Translations under genes and position numbers: made by a program
From: an uncultured Eubacteriales bacterium
GTDB lineage: Bacteria > Bacillota > Clostridia > Tissierellales > Peptoniphilaceae
Assembly: GCA_900539225.1 (NCBI GenBank)
Contig: UQBO01000005.1
Coordinates: 34,267-98,266, forward strand
Length of the DNA stretch: 64,000 nt
Direction of reading: 5' to 3'
The notes under the pieces: model-generated
Told to the model about the DNA's origin: nothing
Database searches by the model: none
The model's input: the letters and a program-made list of their open reading frames with translations, nothing else
Part shown: one piece after another, positions 33,808 through 41,822 of the stretch
Position numbering within the stretch: the first letter of the stretch is position 1
Layout: every line of letters begins with the position of its first letter

Positions 33808-33823
33808 TCCCTATCTTTTTTTA
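33786..33823. terminator. Shared terminator of convergent ppaC and lepB
   Basis: AAAAAAGATAGAGAC-TTTATA-GTCCCTATCTTTTTTT. The stem contains the last codons and stops of both genes, so it works in both directions. Confidence 0.85.
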
Positions 33824-34317
33824 CTGCTTTTCAGTTTCAATACTATCTTATTATTAATTTCATTTATCTTAAGTGGTCCAAAAGACCTCGAGTCCGTACT
33901 TATAGCTCTGTTGTCACCCATTAAAAAGACTTCATCATCAGCAAGCGTCCAGCCATTGTCCTTAGCGATCCAAGAAAAATCATCCTTATATTTATCGTCA
34001 AGATAAGTCTCATCAAGCCTCTTGCCATTTATCAAAAGTCCTTCTTTTCTTGTCACTTCAACATGTTCACCAGGCAGAGCCACTACTCTTTTAATCATAT
34101 CAATGCCCAAGGCTTCAGATCTTGCCCCAACAATGTCGCCTCTTTTTATCTTTTTGTACAATGGGTTTCTAATTGCTAGAAATTTATCCCCATCATTTGC
34201 CACAGGCGCCATGCTATCACCAGTAACATTTACTATATTTAAAAACAAAAGAGTAAATACGTTTATAGTTAAAAGCAAAACGATAATTATGGCTGGTATG
34301 ATCTTTTGTTTCTTCAT
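33811..34317 (-). CDS. lepB: Signal peptidase I
   Basis: 168 residues. N-terminal membrane anchor (8-30), catalytic Ser35 in GDSM, general base Lys76 in MIKRVVALPGE, and GDNRAISTDSRSFG at about 134-147. Cleaves secretory signal peptides on the outer face of the membrane; surface proteins 1 and 2 are plausible substrates. Start overlaps the stop of the upstream SDR gene by 4 bp (ATGA), so coupled. Confidence 0.95.
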   Translation of the reverse strand: MKKQKIIPAIIIVLLLTINVFTLLFLNIVNVTGDSMAPVANDGDKFLAIRNPLYKKIKRGDIVGARSEALGIDMIKRVVALPGEHVEVTRKEGLLINGKRLDETYLDDKYKDDFSWIAKDNGWTLADDEVFLMGDNRAISTDSRSFGPLKINEINNKIVLKLKSSKKR

Positions 34318-35039
34318 ATATAGAAGCCCCCATTCACACGAAGCACTTCGCCTGTAATGAATTTCGCGTCCTGTGATGCTAAGAAAACTGCTGCCTTCGC
34401 TGCGTCCTCTGCCGTGCCGATGGCCTCAAGCGGCGTTTCATCACGAAGCATATCAATTTCAGCCTCTGAATACACCTTCATCATGTCAGTCGCTATGCAG
34501 CCTAAACTTATGGCGTTCACTCTCACGCCCGATGGTGCCGCTTCTTTTGCGACCGCCTTAGTAAAAGCGATGACAGCTCCCTTCGATGCGCTGTAAACAG
34601 TCTCCATCGCAGCTCCCGTCTCGCCCCACATGCTCGTTACGTTAATTATGCAGCCCGCGCCCTCATGTATCATCAGCTTAATAAAAGCCTTAGTCATGTT
34701 GAAGACGCCCTTCATATTCGTGTTAAATACAGTATCGTATTCATCTTCGCTCGTTTCTTGCACAAGCTTAGTTAATGCCACGCCCGCATTATTCACAAGC
34801 ACATCAATTTTTTTATATCTTTTAAATATTTCTTCCTTTAATTTAGATACATCATCATAATTTGAAACGTCTGCCCCATAAACAAAGCCGTCTGAGTATT
34901 TTTTAACTTCATCTAAAATTTTTATCGCTTCATCACCATGCTCATGGTAATTGATGCAGACATCGTATCCTTTTTTGGCAAACTCAATCGCTATGGCCCT
35001 GCCAATGCCTCGCGAAGCGCCACTTACAAGAGCTAACAT
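34314..35039 (-). CDS. Short-chain dehydrogenase, FabG-like 3-oxoacyl-ACP reductase
   Basis: 241 residues. Classical SDR: GASRGIG at 7-13 (NADPH loop), NNAG at 83-86, catalytic Ser136, Tyr149 and Lys153, and the C-terminal ITGEVLRVNGGFYI typical of FabG. Residues SR in the cofactor loop favour NADP(H). It lies with lepB rather than a fatty-acid cluster, so it may be a paralogue with another substrate. RBS AAGGGGG before the ATG. Confidence 0.85.
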   Translation of the reverse strand: MLALVSGASRGIGRAIAIEFAKKGYDVCINYHEHGDEAIKILDEVKKYSDGFVYGADVSNYDDVSKLKEEIFKRYKKIDVLVNNAGVALTKLVQETSEDEYDTVFNTNMKGVFNMTKAFIKLMIHEGAGCIINVTSMWGETGAAMETVYSASKGAVIAFTKAVAKEAAPSGVRVNAISLGCIATDMMKVYSEAEIDMLRDETPLEAIGTAEDAAKAAVFLASQDAKFITGEVLRVNGGFYI

Positions 35040-35120
35040 ATATAAACCCCCTTTATGTAAATATTATATCACAAACTTGCAATTTTAGCCATCATATGCT
35101 AAACTAATCTTGGTGATAAA

Positions 35121-35759
35121 ATGAGAATGAGAAAAAAATGGTGGGCGCTGCCTGAACTTAAAGATAGCCCCATCTTTAGATACAGACCCATGGAGAACAA
35201 GGGCAAATGGCATAAGGACTTCGGAAATGCTGGTCCCATCTACCTAGAGCTCGGCTCGGGCATGGGAAGCTTTATAAATTATTTGAAAAATACATTTAAG
35301 GAGAAAAATTTCGTCGGCATCGATATGGAAGAGGGCTGCCTCGTTTATGCAAAACGCATGCTTGAAGAAGAGGACACGTCGAACGTAAGGCTAGTGCTTG
35401 CAGACATCAGAAACGTCGATGAGTACTTCGAAGAGAACGAGGTCGAGGAGATTTATATAAACTTTCCGAACCCTTGGCCAAAAAACAAACAGCACAAAAG
35501 ACGCCTTACTTACCCCGATCAACTAAAGATGTATAAAAAAATTCTAAAAAATGGCGGGACGATTAGGCTCAAGACCGACGATCAAGGTCTTTATGAGGCC
35601 TCGCTTAAGTACTTCGAGCGCGAGGGCTTTGAGATAATTTTCAAAACAGATGATTTGATGATAGATGAGTTCCAAGACGACTTCATCAGTGAGTACGAGA
35701 CAAAGTGGCGCTCTCAAGACGTCAAGATCAAGGCAATACTTGTAAGGAATGTGAAATAA
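35121..35759 (+). CDS. trmB: tRNA (guanine-N7-)-methyltransferase
   Basis: 212 residues; makes m7G46 in tRNA variable loops using SAM. SAM site LELGSGMG near 42-49, GIDMEEG, and the diagnostic INFPNPWPKNKQHKRRL near 113-129. Starts MRMRKKWWALPEL after GGTGATAAA; the second ATG two codons on is also possible. One base separates its stop from the next start, so the two genes are probably co-translated. Confidence 0.95.
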   Translation: MRMRKKWWALPELKDSPIFRYRPMENKGKWHKDFGNAGPIYLELGSGMGSFINYLKNTFKEKNFVGIDMEEGCLVYAKRMLEEEDTSNVRLVLADIRNVDEYFEENEVEEIYINFPNPWPKNKQHKRRLTYPDQLKMYKKILKNGGTIRLKTDDQGLYEASLKYFEREGFEIIFKTDDLMIDEFQDDFISEYETKWRSQDVKIKAILVRNVK

Positions 35760-35760
35760 G

Positions 35761-36948
35761 ATGAAAAAGAAAATTTTATTAATTATAGCCTTTATTATGT
35801 CGATGGCCGTGCTTATATCGTGTAAGGCGAAAAGCGATGCAGATTTGCAAAAGGAAGCAAAAGTAAATGAGAAGACAAAAGTAAATGGCGAAGCAAAAGT
35901 AAATGACAAGGCAAAGCCGATAGAGGAGAAAAAATTGCCAGAGAAGACAAAAGAGGAAAAGCTATTAGAAAAAATGTCTCTTGATGAAAAGATTGGCCAG
36001 ATATTTATTGCGCGCTGCCCCGAGAAAGATGCGGCGGCACTAGCTAAGAAGCATTACTTGGGCGGTTATATACTTTTTGGAAGAGACTTTAAAGGCAAAA
36101 CGAAAGACGCCGTAGTAAAAAATATACAAAGCTATCAAAACGCTTCGAAGATAGCTATGTTCATAGCCGCGGACGAAGAAGGCGGCACAGTCAATCGTGT
36201 GAGTACTAACAAGAATTTCCGTAAATATCCATTCGCCTCGCCGCAGTATTTGTATAAGCATGGCGGCATGGAGCGAATTAAGAGTGACGCGAAAGAAAAA
36301 TCAGAGCTATTAAAAAGCATAGGCATCAATCTAAATTTTGCGCCAGTCGCAGATATTTCTACAAACAAAAATGACTTTATATACAAAAGAAGCTTTGCGA
36401 AGAGCCCCAAAGAAACTGCAGAATATGTAAAAAGCGTTGTAGATGTGATGAACGAAGCGCATATGGGCAGCGTTTTGAAGCACTTCCCAGGCTACGGCAA
36501 TAACAAAGACACTCACACAGACCTTGTTCATGACAAGAGGCCAATGGAAAAATTTAAAAGCGAAGACTTTCTTCCATTTAAGACAGGGATTGACGCCAAG
36601 GCATCGATGGTACTTATCTCACACAATATAGTAGAGGCCATGGATAAGAACGCTCCGGCATCCATATCCCCCGCAGTTCATAAAATTTTGAGAGATGAAC
36701 TAGGCTTTGATGGCGTCATCATCACAGATGATTTGGCAATGCAAGGCGTAAAGAAGTTTGTAGGCGAGAAGAATGCCGCAGTACTTGCGCTTAAGGCAGG
36801 CGCTGACATGCTTTGCTCAACAGACTTTATTAATGACATAGCAGCCGTTAAAGCAGCCGTGGCAAATGGCGAGATCAAAGAAACAGAAATCGACGAACAC
36901 GTTTTGCGCGTACTAAGAGCAAAAATAAATTTAGGAATAATTAAATAA
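35761..36948 (+). CDS. GH3 lipoprotein, NagZ-like beta-N-acetylhexosaminidase
   Basis: 395 residues. Lipobox LISC with Cys21, then a Lys/Glu linker with a repeated KVN(E/G/D)KAK-type pattern (about 30-60). GH3 catalytic domain: KLLEKMSLDEKIGQIF, GGYILFGRD, DEEGGTVNRV, KHFPGYGNNKDTHTDLVHD (His/Asp acid-base of NagZ) and VIITDDLAMQGV containing the nucleophile Asp. The family removes GlcNAc from peptidoglycan fragments; as a lipoprotein it should act outside the membrane. Convergent with the ArsC-like gene. Confidence 0.9.
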   Translation: MKKKILLIIAFIMSMAVLISCKAKSDADLQKEAKVNEKTKVNGEAKVNDKAKPIEEKKLPEKTKEEKLLEKMSLDEKIGQIFIARCPEKDAAALAKKHYLGGYILFGRDFKGKTKDAVVKNIQSYQNASKIAMFIAADEEGGTVNRVSTNKNFRKYPFASPQYLYKHGGMERIKSDAKEKSELLKSIGINLNFAPVADISTNKNDFIYKRSFAKSPKETAEYVKSVVDVMNEAHMGSVLKHFPGYGNNKDTHTDLVHDKRPMEKFKSEDFLPFKTGIDAKASMVLISHNIVEAMDKNAPASISPAVHKILRDELGFDGVIITDDLAMQGVKKFVGEKNAAVLALKAGADMLCSTDFINDIAAVKAAVANGEIKETEIDEHVLRVLRAKINLGIIK

Positions 36949-36958
36949 ACACACAAAA

Positions 36959-36984
36959 GCGGACTAAGATAAAACTTAGCCCGC
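36959..36984. terminator. Terminator between GH3 gene and ArsC-like gene
   Basis: GCGGACTAAG-ATAAAA-CTTAGCCCGC, a 10-bp stem with one mismatch; T-rich on the right side (ATATTTGTTC) only. Confidence 0.6.
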
Positions 36985-36994
36985 ATATTTGTTC

Positions 36995-37342
36995 TTACGC
37001 TAAATATTTTTTTACATCAGGACCAACAGCTACGAAAGAGCCATCGTCCTCAATAAGTATCGGTCTCTTCACAAGCATGCCATTAGTAGATAAAAGTTTG
37101 TACTTTTCATCATCCGTCATATCAGCCATCTTGTCCTTGAGATTCATATCCCTATAGACAAGGCCCGAAGTGTTGAAGAAACGCTTAATGTCAAGACCCG
37201 ATGCCTTATGCCATTTCTTTAGTTCCGCTTTAGTCGGAACATCCTTGTCAATCTCCCTGTAAGTGTATTTTATATTCTTTTCGTCAAGCATCTTCTCAAT
37301 GCCCTTACATGTAGTGCATTTTTTGTATCCAATAAGAATCAT
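36995..37342 (-). CDS. ArsC/Spx family thioredoxin-fold protein
   Basis: 115 residues. Redox CxxC at Cys9-Cys12 (KKCTTCKG), WHKASGLDIKRFFNTSG, and KRPILIEDDGSFVAVG near the C-terminus: the arsenate reductase/Spx/YffB fold. Two Cys at the active site and no RNA polymerase-binding evidence; it could be a YffB-like reductase or Spx regulator. No ars genes nearby, so arsenic reduction is not implied. Confidence 0.82.
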   Translation of the reverse strand: MILIGYKKCTTCKGIEKMLDEKNIKYTYREIDKDVPTKAELKKWHKASGLDIKRFFNTSGLVYRDMNLKDKMADMTDDEKYKLLSTNGMLVKRPILIEDDGSFVAVGPDVKKYLA

Positions 37343-37440
37343 GTAATCAACTCCTTGATTGATATATACCCAAAATTGATTATATATAAGCGACTTATGC
37401 TTTTTATAAATTATCCTAACACTATACTTTATTCGCTATA

Positions 37441-38181
37441 TCATAGTAGCTTAGACATTAAATGTAATTTGCAATAGCTGTCTTCAAATATTATTCCTTC
37501 ATCTACATAACTGTTTTTCAGGAAAAAATCTAAGTTGCCATTAGGAAAAACTCCAAATTCATCAGATATCACTAAAACTTTTTTATAACTACTTCCTAAA
37601 TAGTTTTCTAACGCCTTTAGTGGAGCAGATTTATAATCATATTCTTTATTTGATAAATACACACATGTAATAAACGCTATATCTTCATCCTTTGGAATAT
37701 CATATGGAACATATTTAGATGGAACAAATTCAGCTCCACCCAATAATTTGTTCTCCAAAACATTAATAAAACCATAAATTTCTTCATTCATTGAATTATA
37801 CATTTCAATTTTACTTCCACATCCTAAGCAATTTTTTCTAGATGTACACTTTGAAGCGAATATATAATTATCTTTTATTATAGGCTTAATAGTTTCAGAT
37901 ATAATTTTAGTTCCTAATTTAGGAATAAATGGCTTTTCTTTAGGAATAATACCCACAGCAATTTCTTCCATAAATTTTCTGCTTATAGGCGAGTAATATC
38001 TATTTATATCATTTAGCACAGTTAAAAATGGAAAAAATATATTATTAATTTTACAGGATTTACTATCATTAGAAATGTCATGCAAGTAAATATCCACTTT
38101 ATCTTCATATTCGCTCATTAAATTTAAAATTTCTGTAGTTATAGGACAGATATTCCCCCAATAGTAAAAATCTATTTTCAT
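37441..38181 (-). CDS. Uncharacterised protein, thioredoxin-like N-terminus
   Basis: 246 residues, function not recognised. The N-terminus (MKIDFYYWGNICPITTEILNLMSEYEDKVDIYLHDIS) looks like a thioredoxin/YoaP-type beta-alpha-beta start, but the active site is NICP with only one Cys. A Cys-rich middle segment, CTSRKNCLGCGSK (near residue 112), could bind metal. The rest is mixed alpha/beta (AFITCVYLSNKEYDYKSAPLKALENYLGS). The gene is visibly more AT-rich than its neighbours and stands alone, with RBS GAGGTG, so horizontal gain is possible. Confidence 0.6.
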   Translation of the reverse strand: MKIDFYYWGNICPITTEILNLMSEYEDKVDIYLHDISNDSKSCKINNIFFPFLTVLNDINRYYSPISRKFMEEIAVGIIPKEKPFIPKLGTKIISETIKPIIKDNYIFASKCTSRKNCLGCGSKIEMYNSMNEEIYGFINVLENKLLGGAEFVPSKYVPYDIPKDEDIAFITCVYLSNKEYDYKSAPLKALENYLGSSYKKVLVISDEFGVFPNGNLDFFLKNSYVDEGIIFEDSYCKLHLMSKLL

Positions 38182-38415
38182 TAGTACACCTCAATAAAAA
38201 CTATTCACTTCATTACCTAAATTTTCTAAAAATTCTCATTCTTTTTTTAATTTATGTAAAATATTTTACTTCTTATTATTTAATATAAAACTTAGCTCTT
38301 AGTTCAACTGCTTTTCTTATGACTTGAACGCGTAAATTAACTATAGCACATACTGAAATGAATTGCAATGTATTCTTTTTGCAACATCTCCCATCCGTTC
38401 CCCAATTCATTTCGT
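38182..38415. other. AT-rich spacer, nothing recognised
   Basis: No convincing frame, hairpin or RNA gene before the AgcS promoter at 38416. Confidence 0.6.
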
Positions 38416-38444
38416 TTGACTAAGTAATTTTTTTATTATATAAT
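38416..38444 (+). promoter_or_regulatory. Promoter of the AgcS pair
   Basis: TTGACT (38416-38421), 17-nt spacer, TATAAT (38439-38444); leader about 100 nt. Confidence 0.75.
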
Positions 38445-38551
38445 ATTAATTATTACTTACTCATCTATATATAAGCAAAGTTTATACATATACGTTGAGT
38501 GATTGATTAAATTGATATTATTTACTTAGAAGGAAACAGATTGGAGGTATC

Positions 38552-39910
38552 ATGAATTTTATTATTCATATTAAGGACTTCTTGTGGGACTATGTAATCA
38601 TTTTCCTCTTGGTCTTTGCGGGATTATTTTTTACGATTAAATTAAAATTTCCGCAAATCACTAAGCTTGGTCTTGCTGTGAAGTCTACTTTAGGAAATGT
38701 TTTTAAAAAGGATGCTGGGCCTAAGAAGGAGGGCGAGGTTAGCTCGTTTCAAGCGCTTGCCACGGCTGTTGCAGCTCAGCTTGGTACTGGATCGGTTGGC
38801 GGTGTGGCTTCGGCCATCATGGCTGGTGGACCGGGCGCTGTATTTTGGATGTGGATCTCGGGTCTACTTGGCATGTCGACGATATTTGCTGAGGCGATTT
38901 TGGCTCAAGTCTTCAGACAAAAGAAGGACGGCGAAGTTTATGGTGGACCTGCGTATTACATAAGTCAAGGCGTGAAGAACAAGCGCTTTGCTAAGGTCTT
39001 GTCTATAGTCTTCGCAATATTTTTGATACTTGCCTTGGGTTTTGCTGGCAACATGGTTCAATCGAACTCTATCGCTCTATCGATGCAAGAGGGCTTCGGC
39101 ATCAAACCTGCTTACACTGGCATTATCCTTGCGGTTCTTGTCAGTATGATAGTTATGGGTGGCGTGCAAAGAATTTCTAAGATTGCTGAGATGATAGTGC
39201 CTGTCATGGCTGCTGTCTTTATCTTATCTGGTCTTGTTATTCTTGTTATGTTTAGACAAAATATCATCCCTGTATTTAAACTAATATTTCAAAGTGCTTT
39301 CAGTACGTCGGCTGTCTTTGGTGGCGCTGTTGGTATCAGTGTTCAGCATGCGATTAAGATGGGTCTTGCGCGCGGGCTATTCGCGAATGAAGCTGGGATG
39401 GGCTCTACGCCTCATGCTCACGCTGTAGCAACTGTTGATAAACCAGCGGACCAAGGTCTATCTGCCATCTTCGGTGTTTTAACTGGTATCATCATCTGTA
39501 CTGTAACTGCTATGATTATCTTATTAACTAACGCTCATATATATTCTTTTGAAAATGGTCTTGACTCGGTTGCTGTTACGCAAAAGGGTTTCGAGATTGC
39601 TTTTGGCAAGCCGGGCGTAATATTCTTAGCGATAAGTCTCTTCTTCTTCGCTTTTTCAACTATTGTCGGTTGGTACTACTTTGGTGAGTCGAACATCGTT
39701 TACTTGTTTGGGCAAAAGGCTGTTTTGGTTTATAGACTTCTTGTCGTAATCGCTGTAATCGTTGGTACTGTCGTATCTGTTGACTTTGTATGGGTGCTTT
39801 CAGACACCTTTAACGCCCTCATGGTTATACCGAATGTCATAGGTCTAGTTTTACTATCGAATATAGTTTCGAAGGAAGCTCGCAAATTGAACGAGCCAAA
39901 GCTTAAGTAA
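38552..39910 (+). CDS. Alanine/glycine:cation symporter (AgcS) 1
   Basis: 452 residues, about 11 membrane helices. The AgcS signature is clear: AAQLGTGSVGGVASAIMAGGPGAVFWMWISGLLGMSTIFAEAILAQ, YGGPAYYIS, FAGNMVQSNSIA, and NEAGMGSTPHAHA. The family takes up Ala or Gly with Na+ or H+. RBS TTGGAGGTATC. Followed 9 bp later by a second copy of the family. Confidence 0.93.
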   Translation: MNFIIHIKDFLWDYVIIFLLVFAGLFFTIKLKFPQITKLGLAVKSTLGNVFKKDAGPKKEGEVSSFQALATAVAAQLGTGSVGGVASAIMAGGPGAVFWMWISGLLGMSTIFAEAILAQVFRQKKDGEVYGGPAYYISQGVKNKRFAKVLSIVFAIFLILALGFAGNMVQSNSIALSMQEGFGIKPAYTGIILAVLVSMIVMGGVQRISKIAEMIVPVMAAVFILSGLVILVMFRQNIIPVFKLIFQSAFSTSAVFGGAVGISVQHAIKMGLARGLFANEAGMGSTPHAHAVATVDKPADQGLSAIFGVLTGIIICTVTAMIILLTNAHIYSFENGLDSVAVTQKGFEIAFGKPGVIFLAISLFFFAFSTIVGWYYFGESNIVYLFGQKAVLVYRLLVVIAVIVGTVVSVDFVWVLSDTFNALMVIPNVIGLVLLSNIVSKEARKLNEPKLK

Positions 39911-39919
39911 GGAGGAAAT

Positions 39920-41248
39920 ATGAATACAATATTATTGATCAAAGATTTTATATGGGACTATTTATTAGTTTTCTTGCTTGTCTTTGCTGGTCTTTACTTA
40001 ACTGTAAAGCTTGGCTTTATTCAATTTACTAAGCTTGGACAAGGTTTTAAGGAGCTTAAGAAGTCTAAAAGAGACGCTGCGAATGGCCTAGTAACGCCTC
40101 TTGAAGCGTTCTATACTTCGCTTGCCGCACAAATAGGTACTGGTAACATCGCAGGCGTTGCCGCTGCCATCATGCTTGGCGGCTCCGGAAGTATATTTTG
40201 GATGTGGGTTTCGGGCTTTTTAGGTATGGCAATCATTTATTCAGAAACAGTACTCGCAATTCTATATAGAGAGAAAAAAGGTGACGACTACTTCGGCGGA
40301 CCTGCCTACTATTTATCAAGAGGTATCAAGAACAAGGCTCTTGGAAAATTTTTAGCTGCTGTCTTTGCCATATTCATAATCATCGCTCTAGCCTTCGCGG
40401 GCAACATGGTTCAATCAAACTCGGTTGCGAGCGTTATTGAAAGCTCATTTAATATCGCGCCTGTTTATACTGGTGCCTTCATCGCAGTACTTTTGTCATT
40501 TATAATTATAGGTGGAGCAAAATCCATCGCAAAGGTAGCTACTAAGGTCGTTCCATTCATGATAGCGATGTTCCTTTTACATGGTTTAGTAATTTTACTA
40601 AAGTACTCGGCAAATATTGGCCCAGTTTTTAAAAGTATATTCGCAAATGCATTCACGTGGAAGGCGGCTGCTGGCGGCGCTGTCGGTTTCAGCATAAAAG
40701 AGGCTCTTAAGCATGGTATGGCGCGTGGACTATTCTCAAATGAAGCGGGTATGGGCTCAACTCCTCATGCAAATGCCATCGCTGACGTGGATCACGCGTC
40801 TAAGCAAGGCTACATCTCGATGATAACTGTTATAATCGACACTTTCGTCGTATGCACTGTATCGGCGCTAATCATCTTAGTGACTGGCGCAAATGAGATT
40901 GAGGGAGCGCACTTCTCAGGTGTTTTACAAAATGGCTTTGACATCGCTCTAGGCGGATCGGGCTCGGTCTTCTACGCGATATCGGTCTTCTTCTTCGGCT
41001 TCACAACTATACTTGGCTGGTACTACTATGGCGAATCGAACGTTATGTACCTATTCGGTGAGGACGCAATCAACTACTACAAGATCTTCGCCATCATCGC
41101 TGTGGTTGGCGGAACTATAGTAAGTGTCGATGCTATATATAATGTGAGTGACCTATTAAATGGTCTTATGGTTATACCGAATATACTTGGTATCTTGATG
41201 CTAAGTACTGTGGTTAAGAAGAATAAAAACGAAATTAATAAATTGTAA
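39920..41248 (+). CDS. Alanine/glycine:cation symporter (AgcS) 2
   Basis: 442 residues. Same motifs as the preceding gene (AAQIGTGNIAGVAAAIMLGGSGSIFWMWVSGFLGMAIIYSE, FGGPAYYLS, SNEAGMGSTPHANA), with visible divergence throughout. The substrate-path helix reads GTGNIAGVA here and GTGSVGGVA in copy 1, so the two may differ in preference. RBS GGAGGAAAT before the ATG; same transcript as copy 1. Arose by tandem duplication. Confidence 0.93.
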   Translation: MNTILLIKDFIWDYLLVFLLVFAGLYLTVKLGFIQFTKLGQGFKELKKSKRDAANGLVTPLEAFYTSLAAQIGTGNIAGVAAAIMLGGSGSIFWMWVSGFLGMAIIYSETVLAILYREKKGDDYFGGPAYYLSRGIKNKALGKFLAAVFAIFIIIALAFAGNMVQSNSVASVIESSFNIAPVYTGAFIAVLLSFIIIGGAKSIAKVATKVVPFMIAMFLLHGLVILLKYSANIGPVFKSIFANAFTWKAAAGGAVGFSIKEALKHGMARGLFSNEAGMGSTPHANAIADVDHASKQGYISMITVIIDTFVVCTVSALIILVTGANEIEGAHFSGVLQNGFDIALGGSGSVFYAISVFFFGFTTILGWYYYGESNVMYLFGEDAINYYKIFAIIAVVGGTIVSVDAIYNVSDLLNGLMVIPNILGILMLSTVVKKNKNEINKL

Positions 41249-41278
41249 TACTTTCTTTACTCTATATTAACAATTCTG

Positions 41279-41287
41279 TGATATAAT
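41279..41287 (+). promoter_or_regulatory. Extended -10 promoter
   Basis: TGATATAAT: TG (41279-41280), one base, TATAAT (41282-41287). No clear -35. Confidence 0.55.
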
Positions 41288-41309
41288 AAGCTCATAGGAG
41301 TGATGCTAT

Positions 41310-41705
41310 ATGAATAAAAGTTCAAAGTACAAAATTTTACTGATTCTAGCTTTAATTGTTATAGTTTTACTAGCATATTTCTTAATAAATTCAAAAAGCG
41401 AAGAACTTATTACACTTACAATTAAAAATGAAAGTACAGAAAAGGTAAATGATTTAAATTTATTCTTATCAAATGAAGAGTCATTTTATAAAGTTAGTTT
41501 AGAAGCTAATGAAAAGAAAACTATAAAGATAAGTTATAGCGATACTTTTTATGAGGGAAGTTTAATGATGAAATACACTGACTTAAATGCTAATGAACAT
41601 AAGGAAACAATTATTGGATATGTAGAAAAACGTCAAAGTATTAAGACTACGCTTATAATTAAAGCCGTTGATGCTCAAGGCGTCATTGAATTTGAAGTAA
41701 AATAA
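41310..41705 (+). CDS. Small membrane-anchored protein of unknown function
   Basis: 131 residues. One N-terminal membrane helix (about 8-27, no lipobox), then a beta-rich extracytoplasmic domain (LTIKNESTEKVNDLNLFLSNEESFYKVSLEANEKKTIKISY...) that reads like an immunoglobulin-like or sortase-substrate-like beta sandwich. Not recognised. RBS GGAGTGATGC. Own extended -10 promoter; ends at a bidirectional terminator shared with gltX. Confidence 0.75.
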   Translation: MNKSSKYKILLILALIVIVLLAYFLINSKSEELITLTIKNESTEKVNDLNLFLSNEESFYKVSLEANEKKTIKISYSDTFYEGSLMMKYTDLNANEHKETIIGYVEKRQSIKTTLIIKAVDAQGVIEFEVK

Positions 41706-41721
41706 AAAATATTAAACAAAA

Positions 41722-41768
41722 AAAGTTTTAGCCTAGGGTCAATTAATCCTTAGCTAAAACTTTTTCTT
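41722..41768. terminator. Bidirectional terminator (small membrane protein / gltX)
   Basis: AAAGTTTTAGC...GCTAAAACTTT with an inner CTAGG/CCTTAG pairing and T runs on both sides. Confidence 0.85.
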
Positions 41769-41822
41769 TTATGTAAATGGGCTCTGTATAACGCAAAGCC
41801 CATTATCATTTCATCTATTAAT

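Noticed and set aside
36995..37342. Arsenate resistance gene
   Set aside because: ArsC fold only; CxxC pattern and absence of arsR/arsB nearby fit YffB/Spx-like proteins equally well.
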